DNA of 37,722 bases, taken from the NCBI GenBank assembly GCA_947177755.1, contig CAMWVV010000004.1, positions 1 to 37,722 on the forward strand, given 5' to 3'. Below the pieces are notes generated by a model, which was not told where the DNA came from, searched no databases, and saw only the letters and a list, made by a program, of their open reading frames with translations. The position numbers were made by a program, and so were the translations under genes. This DNA comes from an uncultured Ruminococcus sp. GTDB lineage: Bacteria > Bacillota > Clostridia > Oscillospirales > Ruminococcaceae. Below are positions 31,126-37,722 of the stretch, piece after piece; position 1 is the first letter of the stretch; every line of letters begins with the position of its first letter.

Positions 31126-31944
31126 TCACTTTGTTTTATGAATCGGAATCCTCACACGGTATTCTATGTAGTCTTCATTCTGAATTTTTCTGGCATCTGC
31201 CTTAATCCCTGCCGACTGCATTGTTTCAACGGCTTTATTTATAGTGTTGACAAACATCTTCACATTCTGAAAAACCTTTGACCTCTTTTTATAACTTGCC
31301 TTTTCCCTCTGATTTCCCATATACTCCTCAATCAGATGCTCGGTGCGTTCAACATTGAGATTATTTTTCACTATCTTTTCAAGAATTTCAAGTCTGTCGG
31401 CAGGACTTGCAAGTTTAAGCAAAGCCCTTGCATGACGTTCCGTAAGATTGAATTTGACAATCAGTTCCCTTTCTTCAGAAGTAAGACGTAGCAAACGCAG
31501 TTTATTTGCAATGGTACTCTGTGCTTTACCGAGTTTTGCGGCTGCGTCCTCCTGTGTCATGCCATAATATGTGATGAGTTTTTCAATTGCTGAAGCCTCG
31601 TCAAAAAAAGACAAATCCTGTCTCTGAATATTTTCTACCAGTGCAAGAACAGCAGAATTTCTGTCATTGATTTCATGGACAATGCACGGCACAACAGTAA
31701 ATCCACACATTTTGGCAGCCCTCAGCCGTCTTTCACCTGCTATCAATTCAAAAACGTCTCCGCATCTTCTTACTGAAAGAGGCTGTAAAATACCGTTCTG
31801 CAATATTGACTCTGCCAAAGCGGTAATTTCCGAATCCTGAAATTCTGTTCTTGGCTGATTCGGATTGGGAATAATCATATCAACTTCAATTTCGATTACT
31901 TTGTTTATGAGTTTTTCTTTAGTAAAATTTAAAAATCCTGCCAT
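31126..31944 (-). CDS. noc: Nucleoid occlusion protein Noc (ParB paralogue)
   Basis: A 272-residue ParB-like protein with the same CTP-fold motifs (GERRLRAAKMCG, VENIQRQDLSFFDEA) and helix-turn-helix (MTQEDAAAKLGKAQSTIANK) as ParB but a diverged C terminus. The position between rsmG and soj is that of noc in Bacillus. The N terminus AGFLNFTKEKL could form the amphipathic membrane-targeting helix of Noc. Noc prevents septum formation over the nucleoid. A terminator separates it from rsmG, so it needs its own promoter in 31945-32024, which I cannot place firmly. A second ParB of another role is the alternative. Confidence 0.88.
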   Translation of the reverse strand: MAGFLNFTKEKLINKVIEIEVDMIIPNPNQPRTEFQDSEITALAESILQNGILQPLSVRRCGDVFELIAGERRLRAAKMCGFTVVPCIVHEINDRNSAVLALVENIQRQDLSFFDEASAIEKLITYYGMTQEDAAAKLGKAQSTIANKLRLLRLTSEERELIVKFNLTERHARALLKLASPADRLEILEKIVKNNLNVERTEHLIEEYMGNQREKASYKKRSKVFQNVKMFVNTINKAVETMQSAGIKADARKIQNEDYIEYRVRIPIHKTK

Positions 31945-32024
31945 TTTATTTTCCTCACCATAAGTACTCGGGAATATTTATTTTCCCTGTAAATCAATTC
32001 TATCACTTACGGGAAATAATTACT

Positions 32025-32065
32025 ACACAAAAAAACCGCTGATTTTCTGTAAATCAACGGTTTTT
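32025..32065 (-). terminator. Terminator after rsmG
   Basis: AAACCGCTGATTT (32033-32045) and AAATCAACGGTTT (32051-32063) form a 13-bp stem with one mismatch. A T-run follows on the minus strand. It ends the jag-mnmE-mnmG-rsmG transcript. Confidence 0.85.
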
Positions 32066-32084
32066 ATGACACAATATCTTAAAA

Positions 32085-32789
32085 TTACAGGGGTTTTTTC
32101 TTAATCTGACCGCTGTTTCTCGGATATTTTGTCGGCGTATGCGATATTTTTTTTACAGTAACTATTTTTCTCCCCTCTCCCGAAATATCATATTCGCATA
32201 TATCCTCAATTTTTCCGCCGAGAATCCGAACGGCATTATTTCCGTCGGAAATATTTTCATTAGGACCTTTCATAGCCGTGAAAATACCGTCCACCTTTAC
32301 AAACGGCAGGCACATTTCACTTAAAACCGACATATTCGCAACCGCCCTCGCACATGAAACGTCAAATTTTTCCCTGTACTCCGGATTTTTTTCGACAATT
32401 TCAGCACGTTCATGAATAAATTCCGCCTTAATTTCAAGCTTTTCACAAAGCATCTGCAAAAAAGTTATACGCTTGTTCAGACTGTCAAGAAGCGTTATAT
32501 TAAGGTCGGGACGGAAAAGTTTCAGCGGTACGGACGGAAAACCCGCACCTGTTCCGACATCAATAAGACCTGCATTTTCGGGAATTTCCGCATATTTTGC
32601 AAGAAGTATACTGTCAATAAAGTGCTTGTAAAGAATTTCTTCGGGGTCTGTTATTGCTGTAAGATTCACATTTTTGTTGTACTCCACAAGAAACTCCGCA
32701 TAAATATCAAGTTTTTCATAAAGAGTTTTCGACAATTCAACGTCGAAATGTTGAAAAGCCGACACACAGAAATCATATTCAGGAAGCAT
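32085..32789 (-). CDS. rsmG: 16S rRNA (guanine-527-N7)-methyltransferase RsmG
   Basis: A 234-residue SAM-dependent methyltransferase (GidB). The SAM-binding motif [14 protein letters not shown] and [12 protein letters not shown], the [11 protein letters not shown] block and the catalytic-region MKGPN are visible. It methylates G527 of 16S rRNA; its loss gives low-level streptomycin resistance in other bacteria. Its start overlaps the last 11 bases of mnmG, with GGAGG inside mnmG, so the genes are translationally coupled. Confidence 0.97.
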   Translation of the reverse strand: MLPEYDFCVSAFQHFDVELSKTLYEKLDIYAEFLVEYNKNVNLTAITDPEEILYKHFIDSILLAKYAEIPENAGLIDVGTGAGFPSVPLKLFRPDLNITLLDSLNKRITFLQMLCEKLEIKAEFIHERAEIVEKNPEYREKFDVSCARAVANMSVLSEMCLPFVKVDGIFTAMKGPNENISDGNNAVRILGGKIEDICEYDISGEGRKIVTVKKISHTPTKYPRNSGQIKKKPL

Positions 32790-34668
32790 TGCCGTCCTCC
32801 GTTTCGTGCTGAAGCCACACGGTAATCAGTGATATATCGGCAGGCGAAACACCCGAAATTCTTGAAGCCTGTCCGATAGATGCAGGCTGAATTTTATTGA
32901 GCTTTTCAATTGCCTCCAGCCTTAAACCGTGTACTGCATTATAATCGGTATTTTCGGGCAGTTTTTTTGATTCATACTTCCTCATCTGTTCAATCTGTGC
33001 CATCTGCTTTGATATATAACCCTCGTACTTTATCTGCAATTCAACCTGTTCGGCGATTTCGTCAGAAAGTTCGGGGCGCTCTTCGTCAAAAGGTGCAAGC
33101 ATACTGTAATTCAGCTGTGGACGACGTATCAAATCGGCAAGTTTACAGCCTGTCGAAATCGGAGCAGTACCCATTTTATCAAGAAAATCATTCAATGCAC
33201 TGCTTGGTGCAATATTCAGACTGCTGACACGCTTTATTTCTTCTTCAACGGATTCTGTTTTTTCAATAAGCTTATTATATCTTGCCTCATTGATAAGTCC
33301 TATTCTGTAGCCAATCGGCGTTAAACGCTGGTCGGCGTTGTCCTGACGGAGAATAAGCCTGTACTCACTTCTTGATGTCATCATGCGGTAAGGGTCTGAA
33401 CAGCCTTTCGTCACAAGGTCATCAATAAGAGTTCCTATATATGAACTTGCACGGTCAAGAATCATCGGCTCACGTTTCTTTATTTTCAGAGCGGCATTTA
33501 TTCCTGCCACTATTCCCTGTGCCGCTGCCTCTTCATAACCAGAACTTCCGTTGAACTGCCCTGCACCATAGAGACCACTTATCTTTTTAAATTCAAGAGT
33601 CCCCGAAAGCTGTGTAGGGTCACAGCAGTCATATTCAATGGCATATGCCGGACGCATGATTTCCACATCTTCCAGTCCGTCAATTGTACGCAGAAAAGCA
33701 AGCTGAACATCTTCAGGCAGTGATGATGACATACCCTGTAAATAATATTCTTCCGTTGAAAGACCCATAGGCTCAACAAAAAGCTGATGCCTCGGCTTGT
33801 CGGAAAAACGGACTATTTTGTCCTCGATTGACGGACAATATCTCGGACCTACTCCCTCTATTCTTCCTGAGTAAAGGGGTGACCTGTCAAGGTTCGCAAG
33901 AATGACTTCATGTGTTTTACTATTTGTATAAGTCACATAACAGCTGACCTTATTTTCCAGATTGTCGACAGGAGTTTCAAAAGAAAACGGCACTATTTTT
34001 TCGTCGCCGTTCTGACGTTCCATAATATCAAAATTTATGCTTCTCTTATTCACACGGCACGGTGTACCTGTCTTGAAACGACGAAGTTCAATGCCATTTT
34101 CAATAAGGCTCTGAGAGAGGTACTTGCTCGGAAGTGCCGAATCAGGACCGCTTTCATATGAAACTTCACCTATATGAATTTTACCTTTCAGATACGTTCC
34201 CGTGGCAATTATTACAGCCTTTACCGAATATTCAGCACCAAGCGACGTTACAACGCCCGTAATCTGTCCGTCTTCAACCAATATTTCAGCTATTTCAGCC
34301 TGTTTCACATAAAGATTACGCTGTTTTTCACAGATATTTTTCATATAATCATGATACATAACACGGTCTGCCTGTACCCTGAGACTGTGTACGGCAGGAC
34401 CTTTTCCACGGTTAAGCATACGGCTTTGTATAAAACACTTATCCGCCCCCCTGCCCATTTCACCGCCGAGAGCGTCGATTTCCCTTACAAGATGCCCCTT
34501 TGCAGTACCGCCGATTGACGGATTACAGGGCATATTTGCGATTTGGTCAAGAGATATGGTAAACATTACGGTCTTACAGCCAAGTCTTGCAGCGGCAAGA
34601 GCAGCCTCCACACCTGCATGACCTGCCCCGACTACAGCAACATCAAAACTTCCCATTTTATATGACAT
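32779..34668 (-). CDS. mnmG: tRNA uridine-5-carboxymethylaminomethyl modification enzyme MnmG (GidA)
   Basis: A 629-residue FAD-dependent enzyme that, with MnmE, installs the carboxymethylaminomethyl group at U34 of several tRNAs. The dinucleotide motif [19 protein letters not shown] is near the N terminus; [22 protein letters not shown], the catalytic Cys in FKTGTPCR, and [21 protein letters not shown] are present. The ATG at 34668 has GGAGGT seven bases upstream; a GTG at 34677 lies inside that ribosome site and is rejected. It follows mnmE by 35 bp, with a parS site in the gap. Confidence 0.97.
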   Translation of the reverse strand: MSYKMGSFDVAVVGAGHAGVEAALAAARLGCKTVMFTISLDQIANMPCNPSIGGTAKGHLVREIDALGGEMGRGADKCFIQSRMLNRGKGPAVHSLRVQADRVMYHDYMKNICEKQRNLYVKQAEIAEILVEDGQITGVVTSLGAEYSVKAVIIATGTYLKGKIHIGEVSYESGPDSALPSKYLSQSLIENGIELRRFKTGTPCRVNKRSINFDIMERQNGDEKIVPFSFETPVDNLENKVSCYVTYTNSKTHEVILANLDRSPLYSGRIEGVGPRYCPSIEDKIVRFSDKPRHQLFVEPMGLSTEEYYLQGMSSSLPEDVQLAFLRTIDGLEDVEIMRPAYAIEYDCCDPTQLSGTLEFKKISGLYGAGQFNGSSGYEEAAAQGIVAGINAALKIKKREPMILDRASSYIGTLIDDLVTKGCSDPYRMMTSRSEYRLILRQDNADQRLTPIGYRIGLINEARYNKLIEKTESVEEEIKRVSSLNIAPSSALNDFLDKMGTAPISTGCKLADLIRRPQLNYSMLAPFDEERPELSDEIAEQVELQIKYEGYISKQMAQIEQMRKYESKKLPENTDYNAVHGLRLEAIEKLNKIQPASIGQASRISGVSPADISLITVWLQHETEDGNAS

Positions 34669-34686
34669 AATAGCCACCTCCAGAAA

Positions 34687-34702
34687 TGTTCCACGTGGAA
34701 CA
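34687..34702. promoter_or_regulatory. parS site 4
   Basis: TGTTCCACGTGGAACA is the core of a perfect 22-bp palindrome (34684-34705) in the mnmE-mnmG gap. It runs into the mnmE stop codon at 34704-34706. Confidence 0.95.
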
Positions 34703-34703
34703 T

Positions 34704-36065
34704 TTATTTTCCGACGCAGAATCTTGAAAATACTTCGTCAACAACTGCATCTGTAACTTTTTCACCCGTTAAACTCAGTAAATTCTGTTCTGCTTCGTCA
34801 ATAAGAACATTTACAGCGTCAAGAAATTCGCCGTTTTTCAGTGCGGAAACAGCAGATTCAACATACATAAGTGCCGAATCAATACATTTTTTTTGTCGCT
34901 CATTTACAGCAACAGCCGATGAAAAAGAATTTTCATTTATTTCAAAAAGCGACTCAACAGCAGACTGAAGCCTTTCAACTCCGTCATTTTCCTTAGCTGA
35001 TAAATATACAATTTGTATAATATTTTTTTCAATTTCAGAAGTATCAATACAAATTCCGAGGTCACTTTTATTGATTACAGCAATGCATTTTTTATTATCA
35101 AGTTTTTTAATTAATTTTAAATCGTCCTCTGTAAGCGGACAGTTTCCGTCAAAGACCGCAATAATCAACTCGGACGAATCAATAAGTTTTTCAGCAATGT
35201 CAACGCCTATTCCTTCAATAATATCATCAGTCTGACGTATTCCTGCGGTATCGGCAAGCCTTAAGACTATATCCCCGAGTTTTACAGACTCTTCCACAAC
35301 GTCCCGTGTAGTCCCTGCAATATCGGTTACAATGCTTCTTTCACAACCGCTGAGACAGTTAAAAAGAGTTGATTTGCCTACATTTGGTCTGCCTACAATA
35401 GCGGTTGAAATTCCATGACGGAGTATCCTTCCGCAGTCATAATTCTCGGTAAGTGAAAGCAAATCTTCCTTGACTTTTTCGAGTTCGGCACAAAGATTTT
35501 CGGGCTTTACTTCGGGAATATCTTCCTCCGGATAGTCTGCCCACGCAGCAAGGTCACCAAGAATTTTCATAAGCATATCAGAACATTTTTTAGCCTTTCT
35601 GAAAGCTGAACCCTCACGGAGATTTTCAGCCATTTTAAGCTCACGTTCACCCTTTGCGGAAATAATATCCATAACCGCCTCAGCCTGTGTCAAATCAAGT
35701 TTTCCGTTGAGATAGGCTCTCTTTGTAAATTCGCCTGCTTCTGCATTTTCCGCACCGTTTTTAAGAATGGCACGCAGAATACGCTTAGTTACATAAAGAC
35801 CGCCGTGACATGATATTTCAGCGATATTCTCGCCCGTATAGCTGTGTGGTTCACGGAAAACGGTCAATATACAGTCGTCAAGGCGTTCGCCGTTGTCGTG
35901 GGCGATACCGTAAACACAGGTATACCCCTCCATATCCTTCACGCTTTTACTGCCTACAGGCGTAAAAATTTTATCTGCAATATTAATTGCATCTTTTCCC
36001 GAAATTCTTATAACGGCTATTCCTCCGGGAGCATTCGGAGTTGAAACAGCAGCAATAGTTGACAA
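34704..36065 (-). CDS. mnmE: tRNA modification GTPase MnmE
   Basis: A 453-residue protein, the usual family length when begun at TTG 36065 (reading [22 protein letters not shown]), with AGGAG eight bases upstream. Extending to an ATG at 36158 would add an unrelated 31-residue hydrophobic leader and overlap jag, so it is rejected. The N-terminal folate-binding domain precedes the G domain with [12 protein letters not shown] (about residue 222), TTRDV and DTAGIRQT. The C terminus FCVGK carries the conserved Cys. MnmE partners with MnmG in wobble-uridine modification. Confidence 0.95.
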   Translation of the reverse strand: MSTIAAVSTPNAPGGIAVIRISGKDAINIADKIFTPVGSKSVKDMEGYTCVYGIAHDNGERLDDCILTVFREPHSYTGENIAEISCHGGLYVTKRILRAILKNGAENAEAGEFTKRAYLNGKLDLTQAEAVMDIISAKGERELKMAENLREGSAFRKAKKCSDMLMKILGDLAAWADYPEEDIPEVKPENLCAELEKVKEDLLSLTENYDCGRILRHGISTAIVGRPNVGKSTLFNCLSGCERSIVTDIAGTTRDVVEESVKLGDIVLRLADTAGIRQTDDIIEGIGVDIAEKLIDSSELIIAVFDGNCPLTEDDLKLIKKLDNKKCIAVINKSDLGICIDTSEIEKNIIQIVYLSAKENDGVERLQSAVESLFEINENSFSSAVAVNERQKKCIDSALMYVESAVSALKNGEFLDAVNVLIDEAEQNLLSLTGEKVTDAVVDEVFSRFCVGK

Positions 36066-36119
36066 AAAAATCACTCCTAAAAAAACAACGGCAGTTTTGC
36101 CGCTGAAAAATTTCTGTAT

Positions 36120-36146
36120 CGGGATTCCGAATTTTGCGGAATCCCG
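36120..36146 (-). other. Stable hairpin between jag and mnmE
   Basis: CGGGATTCCG (36120-36129) pairs perfectly with CGGAATCCCG (36137-36146). The T-run lies before the stem on the minus strand and only a weak one follows, so a processing or stabilising role is more likely than full termination. Confidence 0.5.
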
Positions 36147-36154
36147 TAAAAAAA

Positions 36155-37318
36155 TCAAAGTTCTATTTTACCGTAAAGACCGCCCTCAATATTGTCCTCC
36201 GGCTTCGGACGCTTGTAATCCTTTTCAAAGCTTGTTGAGAGGTCTACTTTTTTTCTCTCAAAGTTATTGTTTTCATGATTTTTCGGACGACTGTTTCTTC
36301 TGTCATTTTTCTGACCGTCACGGCGGTCATGTCGTCTTTTGTTATTATTTCTCGGATTCGGGTGATTTGAAGAAATAATAATCTTCCTGTAGGGTTCTTC
36401 ACCTACGGAACGTGAGGAAACGCCGTCAATAGCCGATATAGCCGAATGTATAACACGTCTTTCATATGGGTTCATAGGTTCAAGAGGCTGTGAGCGTCCT
36501 GTCCTGAGTACTGATTTTGCAACCTTTGCGGCAAGCTGTTCAAGGGTTTCTCTTCTCTTCTGACGATAGCCGAGACAGTCAATAGTAATACGGAAATAGT
36601 CCTTGTCGCCCTTGTTTGCGATAATGGAGCAGAGATACTGTATTGAATCGAGAGTTTCGCCACGTCTGCCTATGATAGTACCATTGTTGTTGCTTTCGAT
36701 GTTTATTACAGCACCTGTTTCATTCTGATACACACAAAATTCAGCATCAATGTCAATTGCCCTTAAAATGCTTGTGATATAATCAAGAGCAAGCTTCACT
36801 TTCGGATTCATAAGTGATTCGTCTTCTATGAGAGTGAAATTCTCAATGGAATAATCACCTTCATCGTCATCTGCCTTATCATTTTCGGCAGTATTTTTTT
36901 CAACAGTATCAACAGACGGCTCTGTTGAAGTCTCAGCGGCGTTCTCAGGCGTTTCAGAAGGCTTGGCAATGTAATTACACTCCTCAGCTTCCGAGGGCGT
37001 TTCAGGGGCATTTAAAGCCTGTTTTTCCTCTTCCGCAGTTTTTTCGGCAGATTCTGTTTCAATCGGTTCAGTTTTCGCCTCTTTTACTTCCGTCGCTGTT
37101 TCCGTTCTGACTTCTGTCTTGTTTTCCTTTTTAATTTCAGAAACAGGCTTTTCGATATAAACAGCCTTTACTTTAGCGTCCTTTGCACCTATACCGAGAA
37201 TACCCTTTCTTGCTTCTTCAATTACTTCAAACTTGATATTCTTTATATTCTTGCCAAACTTTGCGGCGGCAAGCTTCTTTGCCTCCTCAACAGTTTTAGC
37301 TGTAAAAATTTCCGTCAT
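36155..37318 (-). CDS. jag: RNA-binding protein Jag/KhpB (Jag-N, KH, R3H)
   Basis: A 387-residue protein. The Jag-N domain covers residues 1-52 (FTAKTVEEAKKLAAAKF...GILGIGAKDAKV). A long acidic linker (about 60-165, rich in Glu, Thr, Ala and Pro) follows, then a KH domain with GRRGETLDSIQYL and an R3H domain with MNPYERRVIHSAI. A very basic Arg/Asn/His tail (PRNNNKRRHDRRDG) ends it. It binds RNA with KhpA and affects cell elongation in streptococci. The linker is much longer than in Bacillus SpoIIIJ-associated Jag. GGGAGGT precedes the ATG; yidC lies 30 bp upstream. Confidence 0.94.
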   Translation of the reverse strand: MTEIFTAKTVEEAKKLAAAKFGKNIKNIKFEVIEEARKGILGIGAKDAKVKAVYIEKPVSEIKKENKTEVRTETATEVKEAKTEPIETESAEKTAEEEKQALNAPETPSEAEECNYIAKPSETPENAAETSTEPSVDTVEKNTAENDKADDDEGDYSIENFTLIEDESLMNPKVKLALDYITSILRAIDIDAEFCVYQNETGAVINIESNNNGTIIGRRGETLDSIQYLCSIIANKGDKDYFRITIDCLGYRQKRRETLEQLAAKVAKSVLRTGRSQPLEPMNPYERRVIHSAISAIDGVSSRSVGEEPYRKIIISSNHPNPRNNNKRRHDRRDGQKNDRRNSRPKNHENNNFERKKVDLSTSFEKDYKRPKPEDNIEGGLYGKIEL

Positions 37319-37347
37319 TTTTTATACCTCCCTGAAGAAATTATTTA

Positions 37348-37722
37348 TTATTCTTCTCCGTCATCGTTTTCATCGTATTCTTCGCCGTATTTTTCAGCCA
37401 TACGTCTGCGTGCTTCCTTTATTCTGTCACGGTTCTGCTTGTTCATTTCAGAACGTGAAACCTTGTTGTTTCCGCCCGAACCTGAACCGCCGTTCTGCTG
37501 TTGTTCAAGAGCTGCCTGCTGTTCAAGCATTCTCTGCATGAAAGTTTTCTTTTCGGGGTGTTTTTCGGCATAGATTCTTGCCTTTTCCTTTTCTTTTTCG
37601 TTTATCTTCTCGGTACGTTCGGGAGTGAAATAGTGGTTAAGTCCGAGATTGATAAAGAAAGAGAAAAGTGACGACCAAATCCAGTAGAAACCGATACCGG
37701 CAGGAAGTGCAAACGCCCACAC
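37348..37722 (-). CDS. yidC: Membrane insertase YidC/OxaA, C-terminal part (runs off window)
   Basis: The last 124 codons of a YidC-family insertase; the gene continues beyond the right edge. ALPAGIGFYWIWSSLFSFF is the conserved final transmembrane helix. After it comes a long charged, disordered tail (EKINEKEKEKARIYAEKHPE, then a Gln/Gly/Ser stretch, ending in an acidic DENDDGEE). Such basic tails help YidC contact ribosomes. Position next to jag is conserved in Firmicutes. Confidence 0.93.
   Translation of the reverse strand: MWAFALPAGIGFYWIWSSLFSFFINLGLNHYFTPERTEKINEKEKEKARIYAEKHPEKKTFMQRMLEQQAALEQQQNGGSGSGGNNKVSRSEMNKQNRDRIKEARRRMAEKYGEEYDENDDGEE

Noticed and set aside
36066-36158. Longer MnmE with a hydrophobic N-terminal leader starting at 36158.
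   Set aside because: The extra 31 residues are absent from the family, overlap jag and include the hairpin DNA. TTG 36065 has AGGAG at proper spacing.
1-37722. CRISPR arrays, insertion sequences, integrases or prophage genes.
   Set aside because: I looked for regular repeats, transposase motifs and phage genes and saw none in this window.

Overview
The window looks like a piece of an anaerobic, AT-rich Firmicutes (class Clostridia, probably Ruminococcus-like) chromosome close to the replication origin. The right end carries the conserved origin-proximal block yidC-jag-mnmE-mnmG-rsmG-noc-soj(parA)-parB-serS, all on the minus strand, with four parS sites. dnaA and oriC themselves are not in the window and would be expected beyond the right edge. 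HydF, an FprA-type flavodiiron protein, a ferredoxin-thioredoxin reductase-like protein and spore genes (spoVAD, spoVAE) fit a strict anaerobe of sporulating ancestry.

Layout. 1-4.1 kb (+): an LDH/MDH-family enzyme with a malate-type specificity arginine, malic enzyme, HydF and a DUF2809 membrane protein. 4.1-10.1 kb: an orphan MazF-like toxin, a lipoprotein (-), a SERCA-like Ca2+-ATPase and spoVAD-spoVAE. 10.2-10.5 kb: tRNA-Met and tRNA-Glu. 10.6-11.2 kb: a DUF4234 gene whose promoter -10, ribosome site and first 32 codons sit on the opposite strand to the rest of the gene. 11.3-14.5 kb (+): an ADP-ribosylglycohydrolase and FeoB. 14.6-25.6 kb (-): an 11-kb nine-gene Ter-type phosphosignalling operon. 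26.0-27.9 kb (+): FprA, an FTR-like protein, thioredoxin and a 36-residue membrane protein. 27.95-37.7 kb (-): the origin-proximal block.

The Ter-type operon reads, in order of transcription: PMCA-like Ca2+-ATPase, two TerD proteins, a TerY-P-type kinase, a vWA (TerY-like) protein, a PP2C phosphatase, a BspA-like LRR protein with a zinc ribbon, a free-standing TerY-C-like zinc ribbon, and a transglutaminase-like protein. The kinase/vWA/phosphatase triad with TerD is known from comparative genomics. The Ca2+ pump as first gene, the detached TerY-C domain and the LRR and transglutaminase tail make this version notable. A consensus sigma-A promoter flanked by AGTGCA motifs drives it.

The most striking local structure is at 11000-11164. 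Flipping this 165-bp segment between a 5-bp ATATA/TATAT pair recreates in one step a TTGACT-17 bp-TATAAT promoter and an in-frame 167-codon DUF4234 gene. It is either a DNA switch caught in the OFF state or a fixed micro-inversion.
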